DNA of 64,000 nucleotides from Bin87 sp965220105 (GTDB lineage: Bacteria; Chloroflexota; Dehalococcoidia; Lucifugimonadales; UBA3495), in NCBI GenBank assembly GCA_965220105.1, contig OZ244811.1, positions 2,232,001-2,296,000 on the forward strand, read 5' to 3'. Shown here one piece after another: positions 25,754 to 34,102 of this stretch. The notes under the pieces are model-generated. The model had not been told where the DNA came from. It searched no databases and saw only the letters and a list, made by a program, of their open reading frames with translations. The first letter of the stretch is position 1. Each line of letters starts with the position of its first letter. Position numbers and translations under genes: made by a program.

Positions 25754-25781
25754 ATTATAACGGCAAGGTCGTGGGTGTCAT
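25754..25781 (-). promoter_or_regulatory. Promoter for the P450 gene, probably leaderless
   Basis: On the minus strand ATGACA (25781-25776) and TATAAT (25759-25754) are 16 nt apart. TATAAT ends only 3 nt before ATG 25750, so transcription would begin at or inside the first codons (ATGATGGCC). This implies a leaderless message starting near ATG 25747. Confidence 0.45.
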
Positions 25782-25862
25782 CGCCAGCGCGGCGCGCCTG
25801 CTCCGGTCCTGCCGGGGCGTGTGGCACGTATTGGATACCAGCAACGTTGGCAGGTTGAGAGT

Positions 25863-25901
25863 TCACCCTCACCCCAACCCTCTCCCATCGAGGGAGAGGG
25901 G
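25863..25901. repeat. Palindromic CCCTCTCCC-GGGAGAGGG repeat
   Basis: CACCCTCACCCCAACCCTC, then TCCCATCGAGGGAGAGGGGG. It is the fullest single copy of the family, located between the divergent P450 and dnaJ genes. The rest of that 308-nt gap holds the two promoters and nothing else seen. Confidence 0.75.
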
Positions 25902-25997
25902 GTATTGCGTTGGTTTTTCCTACGCCCGTTCATCCCGGGTCCGTCGATGTACGCCAGTCCTCAACCTTATCTCATTGATACAGCGTGGTTGGCGATG

Positions 25998-26027
25998 TTG
26001 AGCATCCGGGCGGGGGTCGGCTATAAT
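25998..26027 (+). promoter_or_regulatory. Promoter for dnaJ
   Basis: TTGAGC (25998-26003) and TATAAT (26022-26027) with an 18-nt spacer. Initiation near 26033 would exclude the ATG at 26032 and supports ATG 26059 as the translated start. Confidence 0.6.
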
Positions 26028-26058
26028 CGTAATGGAAAATCCAAATTACCAGGAATTT

Positions 26059-27327
26059 ATGCCAACCGACTATTACGAAACTCTCGGCGTTAGCCGGGGC
26101 GCCAACGACGAAGATATCCGAAGGGCCTTTCGCAAGAAGGCCATGGAGTTCCATCCCGATCGGAACAAGACGCCGGGCGCTGAGGATACGTTTAAAGAGA
26201 TCAACGAGGCGTACCAGGTTCTCAGCGACCAGGACAAACGCAGTCGGTACGACCGTTTTGGGCACGCCGGTGTCAATGGCGGCGGTGATCGTCCCTTCGA
26301 CGGGTTCGACCCTTTCGGCGGGTTCGGCGATATTTTCGATACTTTCTTCGGTGGGGGCGGACGCACCGCGAGTCAACCCCGGTCTGGCGAGGACATCAGC
26401 CAGCGCATCACGCTGACCTTCGAGGAGGCGGTGTTCGGCTGCGAGCGTGACGTGGAGGTCACGCGCGTTGAGACGTGCGGGCACTGCTCGGGAGCCGGCA
26501 ACGAGCCGGGCACTGCTATCAATACATGCAGCACGTGCAACGGCGCCGGCCAGGTTCGGCGCGCCCAACGCAGCGTGTTCGGCCAGTTTGCCGTGACCAC
26601 CCCTTGTCCGAACTGTAATGGGTCGGGGCGCTCCTTTGAAACGCCGTGCAGCAACTGCCGCGCCCGCGGGCAGGAACGGCGTCGGCGCGCCCGCACTGTA
26701 ACGATCCCGGCGGGGGTGGACGACGGGATGCAGGTACGTATCACCGGGGAAGGCAACGCCGGCACCAACGGCGGGCCGGCTGGCAACCTGTACGTCCAGG
26801 TGCAAGTCCAGGACCATCCGGTTTTCTGGAGGGAAGACTACGACCTGGTGCATCGCATCGCCATCAACGTTGCCGAAGCGTCGCTGGGAACCACCAAACC
26901 GATACCAACTCTGGAAGGCGAGCCGGTAGACCTGGAAATTCCCTCTGGTACCCAATCGGGCAATTATTTCCGAGTGCGCGGACTTGGAGTGCCCCACTTG
27001 CGCCGCAACGGCAGGCCCACCGACCGCCGCGGTGATATCCGGGTGATGGTGGATGTTGATGTTCCGACGAAATTGAACAAATATCAGCGCAAGTTGCTGG
27101 AGGATCTGGCGTACTCCTTGGACAACGCGGGCAAAGCTCCGCCGGCCGCAGCAACAAAACCCAAGCCGCCGGGTGCGCGGAAGAAGCGGGAGGAAAAACC
27201 CGCCGCAGCCGAGGCCTCTGCGGAGGACGACGGAACGCCGGACCCGGACGACTTTGACGCCGGTGACGAAAAGCAGCGCGGGATCTTCGACCGCATCAAA
27301 GATACCTTCTCACCACCCACGGAGTGA
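26059..27327 (+). CDS. dnaJ: Chaperone DnaJ (Hsp40)
   Basis: J-domain with HPD (MEFHPDRNK) in residues 4-68, and a Gly/Phe-rich region (FDGFDPFGGFGDIFDTFF). A zinc-finger region has four repeats, CGHCSGAG, CSTCNGAG, CPNCNGSG and the degenerate CSNCRARG. Client-binding beta domains follow. An unusual charged, Ala/Lys/Pro-rich C-terminal tail of about 70 residues (KPKPPGARKKREEKP, then an acidic stretch) extends the protein. DnaJ stimulates DnaK ATPase and delivers unfolded substrates. ATG 26059 (MPTDYYETLG) has AGGA 6 nt upstream. No dnaK or grpE is in the window; prmA follows by 35 nt. Confidence 0.93.
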   Translation: MPTDYYETLGVSRGANDEDIRRAFRKKAMEFHPDRNKTPGAEDTFKEINEAYQVLSDQDKRSRYDRFGHAGVNGGGDRPFDGFDPFGGFGDIFDTFFGGGGRTASQPRSGEDISQRITLTFEEAVFGCERDVEVTRVETCGHCSGAGNEPGTAINTCSTCNGAGQVRRAQRSVFGQFAVTTPCPNCNGSGRSFETPCSNCRARGQERRRRARTVTIPAGVDDGMQVRITGEGNAGTNGGPAGNLYVQVQVQDHPVFWREDYDLVHRIAINVAEASLGTTKPIPTLEGEPVDLEIPSGTQSGNYFRVRGLGVPHLRRNGRPTDRRGDIRVMVDVDVPTKLNKYQRKLLEDLAYSLDNAGKAPPAAATKPKPPGARKKREEKPAAAEASAEDDGTPDPDDFDAGDEKQRGIFDRIKDTFSPPTE

Positions 27328-27362
27328 TACCATCGGTCGGCGGCCCGCCCGGATAATCTGCG

Positions 27363-28223
27363 ATGTCTTGGCATGAACTGAGCATTCGGGTTCCCTTCGA
27401 ATACGTCGAGCCGGTTTCTTACCTGTTCGAGCGCTACGCCTACGGGTTGAGCGTGGAAACGGTGCCCGGCCAACACGCCATTTTGCGTTCGTATCTGCCC
27501 AGCCTGTCCCGGCAACGGTTGGCCCACATCGAGGTCGGGGTCAAACTGGCAGCCAGCATTGCCGACCTGGGTGAACTGGACATCCGGGAACTGGACGACG
27601 AGGAGGACTGGCGCAACTCGTGGAAGGAGCATTTCACCCTGCTGCGGGTGGGGCGCAACCTGGTGGTCAAGCCGTCGTGGGTAGACTACGAACCCGTCGC
27701 CGGCGATGTGGTCATCGACCTGGACCCGGGGCTGGCCTTTGGTACCGGGTATCATCCCACCACGTATTGCTGCCTGGAAGCGTTGGAGGATCTGGTGCGC
27801 CCCGGCTGCTCGGTGCTGGACGTGGGCACCGGGTCGGGGATACTCACCATCGCGGCGGCCAAGCTGGGGGCCGGGCACATCACTGCGGTGGATATCGACG
27901 GGCACGCCGTGCGGGCGGCGCGCAAGAATTTTCGACGCACCGGCATACTGGATCTGGTGACCACGGAAACCGGAAGCGTTCCCGGCACGGCGACGCGGGG
28001 TCGCACCTATGACGTTGCCGTGGCCAATATCAGCGCCCGGGGCATCGGGATAGTGGCGCCGGGGATACCCGACGTGCTCAGTCCTGACGGTGTATTCGTC
28101 GCTTCCGGAATCATCGTGGAGCAGCACGGCGATGCGGTGGACGCCATCGCCGCCGCCGGAATGAAGGTGAGTGAAACGATGCAGAGAGAGGACTGGGTAA
28201 CCATCCGCTGCCGGCACCGGTAG
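27363..28223 (+). CDS. prmA: Ribosomal protein L11 methyltransferase
   Basis: A 286-residue PrmA. The N-terminal substrate-recognition domain (MSWHELSIRVPFEYVEPVSY) precedes DDEEDWRNSWKEHF. The class I SAM domain has FGTGYHPTT, the SAM motif VLDVGTGSGILTIAAAKLGA and the post-motif acid in AVDIDGHAV. The catalytic NIxA-type motif reads VANISARG. PrmA trimethylates lysines of L11. The dnaJ-prmA pairing is common in bacteria. Confidence 0.88.
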   Translation: MSWHELSIRVPFEYVEPVSYLFERYAYGLSVETVPGQHAILRSYLPSLSRQRLAHIEVGVKLAASIADLGELDIRELDDEEDWRNSWKEHFTLLRVGRNLVVKPSWVDYEPVAGDVVIDLDPGLAFGTGYHPTTYCCLEALEDLVRPGCSVLDVGTGSGILTIAAAKLGAGHITAVDIDGHAVRAARKNFRRTGILDLVTTETGSVPGTATRGRTYDVAVANISARGIGIVAPGIPDVLSPDGVFVASGIIVEQHGDAVDAIAAAGMKVSETMQREDWVTIRCRHR

Positions 28224-28243
28224 CACGCGCCCGGGGGACGAGC

Positions 28244-29263
28244 ATGGATACTGTTTCGCTGGACCGATTCGAGCTGACCGGAGCGCTGGGCAGCGGGGCC
28301 GACTACGACGTAAGGGCCGCCGTGGACCGGCAGACCGGGATGTCGGTGGTGCTGAAACGTCCGAGCCCGCCGGCGGTGCGTCGGCAGACCCACGGGAACA
28401 TTGAGGAGCGAACCACGCGCATCCTGGAAGCCTACGACGCGGCGGGCCAGCACTGCGAGGCAGTACCCCGGGTGATCGGGATTACCGAGGCGCAGGTCCA
28501 CGACGAATACTTCGGCGAGGACTTGGGTGAGCCCTACCGGGTGCGGGTGGAGGAGCGGGCGTCCGGGATCCCACTGGTTGGTGATCCGCGCAGCCGCATC
28601 CTGCGGGTTCCCATCGGCCTGGGCCAGAACCTGTTCGCCCTGCACCCGCTGTTCGTGCCGGACGGCGTCGGAGACTGGCCGGTTCAAACCCAGTTGCTGG
28701 CGGCGCAGGAAGTTTTCGCCGGCGCCGGTTACGCACTGCTGGACCTGGGGCCGCACAACGTTTTCTATTCGCCGGGCGCCGGCAGGATCAGTCTGATCGA
28801 CGCCGGCGCGCTGGTGGGTGGCGACGTGGATCGGGCGGTGGCAAACCGGGGCCCCCAGGACGTCTACGATTTCTACGCGGAGATGCTCAAGTTCTACCTC
28901 GCCCCGATGTTGCCGCCGACGGACCCGACCGGGTACTTTGACCCGCACAACCAGCGCCCCATCATTTCCGTGGAGCAGGAATGCGACGAACTGGCCCGCG
29001 CGTTTGCCGCCGCCGGGGGCGAGGTGGGAGAGGCCGCGACTGCGTGCATCGCCCGGGTGCGAAACCGTGGCTACGTCGGCGTCGCAGAGTTCGGTCGGGA
29101 CTTGCACGAATGTCTGCGGCTCATTACCATCCGAAACGGCGAAAATCCGGAGGCAGGGGTAGCGCGGGAAGCCTGGCGCACGGCGCTGAATCGCCTCACG
29201 GAAGACCACTGGAAACGGTACCTGTTCGACGCGGAAACGGAGCTAGCCGGTTTGTCCGCATGA
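28244..29263 (+). CDS. Atypical protein-kinase-like protein
   Basis: A 339-residue protein with a protein-kinase-like layout but altered motifs. The glycine loop is LGSGADYDV, the ATP-Lys is VVLKRP (Lys38), and the catalytic loop reads LLDLGPHNVF (Asp167, Asn172) where HRDxxxxN is usual. The metal motif reads LIDAG (Asp186) instead of DFG. Phosphate-transfer acids are therefore kept while the HRD His is lost. It is followed by a PP2C phosphatase 82 nt downstream, suggesting a kinase/phosphatase pair. An aminoglycoside-kinase-type small-molecule kinase is an alternative. The substrate is unknown. Confidence 0.6.
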   Translation: MDTVSLDRFELTGALGSGADYDVRAAVDRQTGMSVVLKRPSPPAVRRQTHGNIEERTTRILEAYDAAGQHCEAVPRVIGITEAQVHDEYFGEDLGEPYRVRVEERASGIPLVGDPRSRILRVPIGLGQNLFALHPLFVPDGVGDWPVQTQLLAAQEVFAGAGYALLDLGPHNVFYSPGAGRISLIDAGALVGGDVDRAVANRGPQDVYDFYAEMLKFYLAPMLPPTDPTGYFDPHNQRPIISVEQECDELARAFAAAGGEVGEAATACIARVRNRGYVGVAEFGRDLHECLRLITIRNGENPEAGVAREAWRTALNRLTEDHWKRYLFDAETELAGLSA

Positions 29264-29345
29264 GCGCCGTTCCGGTGCGTCGATTATCATTGCAAACTCA
29301 AGCTAAGCACAGCGCAAATCAAACCATTGCGAGGACTGACGCAAC

Positions 29346-30023
29346 ATGCTGACCAGTTCGATTGCTACGATTCACGACAATACGGCCCACGGCGAAGACA
29401 GTTTCCTGATTCGCGACCTTGGGGACGGGAACTTCCTGGACGTGGTGCTGGACGGCGTTACCGGTCACGGAGGTAACGAAGCCAGTAGCTCGGTCGCCGA
29501 TGCTCTAAATCAGATAGATATAGCCGGCCCGGACGACGTCGTGGCGGTGTTGCAGGAGCAGAACGACGATTTCTACCAGGTTGGCGGCGGCCGATTCCTC
29601 CTGACCACCGCATCCGCGGCGATGTATCTGGACGGGAAACTGCACATCATTAGTGTTGGCGACAGCCCGATTTACGTCATCCGGCCCGACGGGTACGAGC
29701 AGTACAGCGGTCGGCGCGGCGGTATCATCCGGCTCGGGATTTCCAAGGCGGTTGGCGCCGAGGCAGCGCTGTCGGTGTTCCAGACCACGCTGGACCTGTC
29801 GTCGGCAGACCGGCTGGTGTGCTGCACCGATGGGGTGAGCGATAATTTGCTGGGCGAAGAGCTGATGGACATCGTGCGGGGCTCGGGCGACGCCGAAGCG
29901 GCCAGCCAGCAGGTGAAGGCGCTGGTGGATCACCACATCGAGCAGGGGCGGGACATCCGCTTCCGCGGCGGGCGATTCCGCCACGACGACGAGACGGCGA
30001 TTTTCCGGTTCTTCGGGGAGTGA
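29346..30023 (+). CDS. PP2C-family serine/threonine phosphatase
   Basis: A 225-residue PP2C. Metal-binding acids lie in GEDSFLI, VVLDGVTGHGG, LVCCTDGVSDNL and HDDETAIF, and the core strands include SAAMYLDGKLHIISVGDSPIY split across the fold. It lacks membrane or sensor domains. The kinase-like gene immediately upstream is the likely partner. The start at 29346 follows GAGGACTGACGCAAC. Confidence 0.82.
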   Translation: MLTSSIATIHDNTAHGEDSFLIRDLGDGNFLDVVLDGVTGHGGNEASSSVADALNQIDIAGPDDVVAVLQEQNDDFYQVGGGRFLLTTASAAMYLDGKLHIISVGDSPIYVIRPDGYEQYSGRRGGIIRLGISKAVGAEAALSVFQTTLDLSSADRLVCCTDGVSDNLLGEELMDIVRGSGDAEAASQQVKALVDHHIEQGRDIRFRGGRFRHDDETAIFRFFGE

Positions 30024-30060
30024 GTCGCCGGCGACTCGACCTGCCCGGCCATCGGGATTT

Positions 30061-30108
30061 CACTCTCACCGCGACCCTCTTCCATCGAGGGAGCTTCCAT
30101 CGAGGGAC
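30061..30108. repeat. Degenerate palindromic repeat with internal duplication
   Basis: CACTCTCACCGCGACCCTCT is followed by TTCCATCGAGGGAG and TTCCATCGAGGGAC in tandem. It is a decayed member of the CCCTCTCCC family, between the phosphatase and MFS genes. Confidence 0.6.
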
Positions 30109-30169
30109 AAAGGAGCGTGCGTGGGGGCGTTAACAACGTGGGGACCGTGGCGACGAACGGAGACAGCCG

Positions 30170-31411
30170 ATGGCACAGCACGGAGCTGTAGACACGGCTG
30201 AACAGCCCAAACTGGCCCTTGGGGGCCGGCTGATCCTGCCCGGCTTAGCCGTGGGCCACGTGGCGTTTCACTGGATCGTACAGAGTTTCGCGGTAGTGTT
30301 GCCCGAAATCCAACAGAGTTTCCAGCTCAACTCGGTTGGTGTCGGCGGCGTCATGTCCGCGCGGGAATTGGCTGCCGGGCTGATCGCCCTGCCCGGCGGT
30401 ATAGTATCGGATGTCCTGCGGAGGTGGTGGGGGCCGCTGCTGGCGGGGTGCCTGGTGGCGTGTGCCCTGGGATCGTTGGTGATAGGCGTTTCGCCGGTGT
30501 ACTGGCTGCTATTGATCGGCATGGCGGCGGTGGCGATATCCCATTCCATCTGGCACCTGCCCGCCGGGGCGTCGCTTTCGCACCACTACACGGACCGCCG
30601 TGGGATGGCGCTGGCCTTCCACGGCGTGGGCGGCAGCGTGGGCGATGTGGTGGGACCGGTAGCGACCGGTGCGTTGTTGCTCTGGCTCACCTGGAGCGAA
30701 CTGCTGAGTGTGTATGCGGTGGCTCCGTTCTTTCTGGGATTCGTGGCCATCTGGTCCCTGCGTAACGTTGGACGGGGCCGGCACGGCGAGGACAGCGTGG
30801 CGATTTCGGACCGTGTGGCAGCCACCAAACGACTGTTCAGAAATCCGGTTCTGTGGGGGCTTATCGTGGTGCGCGGCGCCCGGGGAATGGCGCTGGTAGC
30901 GCTGGTTACCATATTGCCCCTGTACCTTCACCACCAACTGGAACTCAGTGAATGGAACCGGGGGTTCCACATCGGATTGCTGATTGCCATCGGTTTGGTG
31001 GCCAAGCCGCTCGCGGGCTACCTTTCCGACCGGATTGGCCGCAAGCGGGTATTGGTGCCTGGGTTGGTGTGGTCGTGCCTCGTGGCGTTGGCATTGATCC
31101 AATTCAACTCGGGAATCCTGCTGACGGTAACCATCGCACTGCTCGGGTTATTTCTCTATCCGGATCAGCCAATCGTTACCGCCGCGGTGTTCGACGAAGT
31201 GGGCCGGGAAGTTGCTTCAACGGGCCTTGGAGTGGTCGCTTGCATCAGCTTCTTGATGGGTGCAGCTTCTCCGCTGATTGCCGGCGCCCTTTACGAAACC
31301 GTCAGTTTTGAGGCGACGGCGTATTACATCGCTGCTTTGTTCGCGGTGGCGGCGGTCGTGTTCCTGATCTTACCCCTGTCGCGTGGCACGGCGTCCGATC
31401 CGGCCGGGTAG
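30170..31411 (+). CDS. Major facilitator superfamily transporter
   Basis: A 413-residue protein with about 12 hydrophobic segments. The MFS loop signature between TM2 and TM3 is GGIVSDVLRRWW, and the matching motif in the second half is GYLSDRIGRKRVLV. There is no signal or extra domain. The substrate is unclear; the pattern is like organic-anion or nitrate-type MFS carriers. ATG 30170 has GGAGACAGCCG just upstream. It is a single gene after the kinase/phosphatase pair. Confidence 0.88.
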   Translation: MAQHGAVDTAEQPKLALGGRLILPGLAVGHVAFHWIVQSFAVVLPEIQQSFQLNSVGVGGVMSARELAAGLIALPGGIVSDVLRRWWGPLLAGCLVACALGSLVIGVSPVYWLLLIGMAAVAISHSIWHLPAGASLSHHYTDRRGMALAFHGVGGSVGDVVGPVATGALLLWLTWSELLSVYAVAPFFLGFVAIWSLRNVGRGRHGEDSVAISDRVAATKRLFRNPVLWGLIVVRGARGMALVALVTILPLYLHHQLELSEWNRGFHIGLLIAIGLVAKPLAGYLSDRIGRKRVLVPGLVWSCLVALALIQFNSGILLTVTIALLGLFLYPDQPIVTAAVFDEVGREVASTGLGVVACISFLMGAASPLIAGALYETVSFEATAYYIAALFAVAAVVFLILPLSRGTASDPAG

Positions 31412-31440
31412 CCGGGCCGCGTCCGACCCGGCCCGACGAG

Positions 31441-31640
31441 CGGCCAAGTGTGCGAGGCGTGGCAATCTCGTAGGCGTATTGACCAACGCTGTCGCCAGCT
31501 TACCCTTGACCGCTACGTTCCGATAGAAATAGAACAGCCGGGGACCGACCCCTCACCCCAACCCTCTCCCACAAGAGGAGAGGGAGTTCTTGCCGAGCGT
31601 ATCGCGGGATTGCCACGTTGCTGCGCTGCTTGCAATGACG
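31441..31640. repeat. Cluster of decayed repeats between MFS and inositol-phosphate synthase genes
   Basis: In order: a fragment of the GTCATTGCGAG element ending CGCTACGTTCCGATAGAAAT (about 31455-31531), a CCCTCACCCCAACCCTCTCC palindrome (31550-31586), and a right half ending CTTGCAATGACGGATTACGC (to 31640). No gene is visible in this 360-nt gap. The AT-rich stretch at 31683-31715 probably carries the promoter of the next gene. Confidence 0.6.
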
Positions 31641-31771
31641 GATTACGCAAAGGTCTCCGCAGGGTGAGGATTCTGGTGTGTTAGACTGTCCTTTAGTTTT
31701 TTCTTAACAAAACTGCGGTAAAGTTCTTTGGTATGGTCGCTCCGCGAGGGCGAGACGCAAGGAGTACGGAA

Positions 31772-32884
31772 TTGGGCAAGATTAAGGTTGCCATCATAGG
31801 CGTGGGCAACTGCGCTTCGTCGCTGGTACAGGGCGTGCACAAGTATGTTGAGGCGCCCGACGACGAGATCATCCCCGGAGTCATGCACAACCGCATCGGG
31901 GAGTACCGCATCGAAGATATCGAAGTGGTTGCCGCCTTCGACGTGGACCAGAACAAGGTTGGCAAGGACCTGTCGCAAGCCATCTTTACCGAACCGAACA
32001 ACACCATCAAGTTTTCCGAAGTGCCCCATCTGGGCGTGACCGTAGAGCGGGGCATGACCCACGACGGCATTGGCCGTTACGTGTCCGACCTGGTGGTCAA
32101 GTCGCCGCACAGCACCGCCGACATCTCCGGTATCCTCAAAGAAAGGGAAGTGGACGTGGTCATCAACTACCTGCCGGTGGGCAGCGAGATGGCGACCAAG
32201 TGGTACGTGGAGCACATCCTGGACGCCCGCTGCGCCATGATCAACTGCATTCCGGTATTCATTGCCCGCGAGGACTACTGGCGGAGCCGGTTTGAAGAGC
32301 GGGGCGTGCCCATCATCGGTGACGACATCAAGTCGCAGGTGGGCGCAACCATCGTGCACCGGGTGCTGACTCGCCTGATGGAGAACCGCGGGGCGGAGAT
32401 TGACAACACCTACCAGCTGAACTTCGGCGGCAACACCGACTTCCTGAACATGCTGGAACGGGAGCGCCTGGTCAGCAAGAAGATCTCGAAGACCGGCTCG
32501 GTTACGAGCCAGATGGACGAGGTGATCGACGCCGACGCAATCCACATCGGTCCCAGCGACCACGTGCCGTGGTTGCAGGACCGCAAGTGGTGCTACATCC
32601 ACATCGACGGCAAGGTGTTCGGCGGGGCGCCGGTCAAACTGGAAGTGAAGCTGGAGGTTTGGGACAGCCCCAACTCGGCTGGGGTGGTGGTGGACGCCAT
32701 CCGGTGCGCCAAGCTGGCGCTGGACAACGGCCAGGGCGGCGCAGTTTTCGGACCGTCGGCCTATTTCATGAAGAGTCCGCCCATCCAGTTCACCGACGCC
32801 CAGGCCCACGATATGGTCGAAGCGTTCATCGCCGACCCGGCGGTGGCCGCCGCCAGCGTGGTTCGCCCGACGAAGGATGAGTAG
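31772..32884 (+). CDS. Inositol-3-phosphate synthase (actinobacterial-type, short)
   Basis: Converts glucose-6-phosphate to inositol phosphate using NAD. The Rossmann motif is VAIIGVGNCASSLVQGV. Family segments include VINYLPVGSEMATKWY, INCIPVFIA, IIGDDIKSQVGATI, and NFGGNTDFLNM with KKISKT after it. The length of 370 matches the short form of actinobacteria and archaea, not the 500-residue eukaryotic form. TTG 31772 has AAGGAG 7 nt upstream; the in-frame ATG 31733 has no site. It begins a lipid-linked cluster with a PimA-like glycosyltransferase and a CDP-alcohol phosphatidyltransferase. Confidence 0.9.
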   Translation: MGKIKVAIIGVGNCASSLVQGVHKYVEAPDDEIIPGVMHNRIGEYRIEDIEVVAAFDVDQNKVGKDLSQAIFTEPNNTIKFSEVPHLGVTVERGMTHDGIGRYVSDLVVKSPHSTADISGILKEREVDVVINYLPVGSEMATKWYVEHILDARCAMINCIPVFIAREDYWRSRFEERGVPIIGDDIKSQVGATIVHRVLTRLMENRGAEIDNTYQLNFGGNTDFLNMLERERLVSKKISKTGSVTSQMDEVIDADAIHIGPSDHVPWLQDRKWCYIHIDGKVFGGAPVKLEVKLEVWDSPNSAGVVVDAIRCAKLALDNGQGGAVFGPSAYFMKSPPIQFTDAQAHDMVEAFIADPAVAAASVVRPTKDE

Positions 32885-32947
32885 CGAGCGGTCGTCAGAA
32901 TAGCGCCGCAACGGCCCGACCACGTCGGGCACGAGGGTGGGTTAATC

Positions 32948-34102
32948 GTGAAAATCGCGATGGTATCGCCCTATGATTTCGCTTGGCCGGGTGGGGTGAA
33001 CGCCCACGTGTCGCAACTATCCGACGAGTTGCGTCGCCGAGGGCATAGCCTGCGGATCATAGCGCCCCGGTCGGGGGAACCGGCGCCAACCTCCGCGCAT
33101 TGCGCCGGTCAGTTCATACCCATGGGCCGAACGGTGCCACTGTCAGCAGGGGGTTCCACCGCGCGGGTGAGCCTGTCCTGGTGGCTGTATCCGCGGGTTC
33201 GGCAATTGATGGCCCGGGAGGCGTTCGACGTGGTGCACGTTCACGAGCCGCTGGCTCCGCTGCTGCCGTACCTGGTGCTGCACCATTCCCGGGCGGTGAA
33301 CATCGGCACCTTCCACGCCTACTCGAGCCGGCAACGGTTGTATCGTATCTCGCGGCCGGCCCTGTCCCGACTGCAACGACGGTTGCACGGACGGATTGCG
33401 GTATCGCCGGCGGCACGGGCTTTCGTGGCGCCCCACTTTCCCAATCACGCCTACCGGGTGATTCCCAACGGTATCGAATACGACCGCTTCGCCCGGGCGG
33501 AACCGTTCCCCCACCTGCGGGATGGTCGCCGGAACGTGCTGTTCGTGGGACGGAAAGACGAACGCAAGGGCCTGCGTTACCTGCTGGCGGCCACGCTGGA
33601 GCTGGTGGTCCGACGGTCGGACCTGCGTCTCATCGTCGTGGGGCCCGGGGAACCGGACCGGGAGTGCGCCCGGTTGCTGGCCCGCATCGCCGACACAGCC
33701 CCCGGAACCGTGATGCTCACCGGAGCGGTATCCGACCAGGACCTGCCACGTTACTACGCCAGCGCCGACGTGTTCTGCAGTCCGGCCACCGGGGGCGAGA
33801 GCTTCGGCATCGTGTTGCTGGAGGCCATGGCGGCAGGAACGCCCGTGGTCGCATCGAACATCGACGGGTATCGGGACGTGGTAACGGATGGGGAGCAGGG
33901 GTTGCTGGTACCGGCACGGGATACGTCTGCGATGGCCGGGGCTATCTCGCGCATTATTGACGAAGAGGCTCTGGCCTGGCGGCTGTCGGCAGCTGGCCGT
34001 CGGTGGGCGTCCGAATACCGTTGGGAGCGCATCGGCGCGGACGTCGAGGAATATTACCATCACTGCATAGAGGAGGTGGGCGCAGTTGGCAATGCCCGGT
34101 AG
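32948..34102 (+). CDS. GT4-family glycosyltransferase (PimA-like)
   Basis: A 384-residue GT-B enzyme. The N-terminal Gly-rich loop is PYDFAWPGGVNAHVSQL, as in phosphatidylinositol mannosyltransferase PimA. Then come VVHVHEPLAP, VIPNGIEYDRF, a nucleotide-sugar region LFVGRKDERKG, and the E-x7-E motif GGESFGIVLLEAMAAGTP. Context between inositol-phosphate synthase and a CDP-alcohol phosphatidyltransferase suggests it adds a sugar to an inositol phospholipid; the sugar donor is not evident. It overlaps the next gene by 17 nt. Confidence 0.85.
   Translation: MKIAMVSPYDFAWPGGVNAHVSQLSDELRRRGHSLRIIAPRSGEPAPTSAHCAGQFIPMGRTVPLSAGGSTARVSLSWWLYPRVRQLMAREAFDVVHVHEPLAPLLPYLVLHHSRAVNIGTFHAYSSRQRLYRISRPALSRLQRRLHGRIAVSPAARAFVAPHFPNHAYRVIPNGIEYDRFARAEPFPHLRDGRRNVLFVGRKDERKGLRYLLAATLELVVRRSDLRLIVVGPGEPDRECARLLARIADTAPGTVMLTGAVSDQDLPRYYASADVFCSPATGGESFGIVLLEAMAAGTPVVASNIDGYRDVVTDGEQGLLVPARDTSAMAGAISRIIDEEALAWRLSAAGRRWASEYRWERIGADVEEYYHHCIEEVGAVGNAR

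Noticed and set aside
31683..31725. Promoter for the inositol-phosphate synthase gene
   Set aside because: The stretch is AT-rich, but the best pair (TTAGAC and TAACAA) is too weak to annotate.
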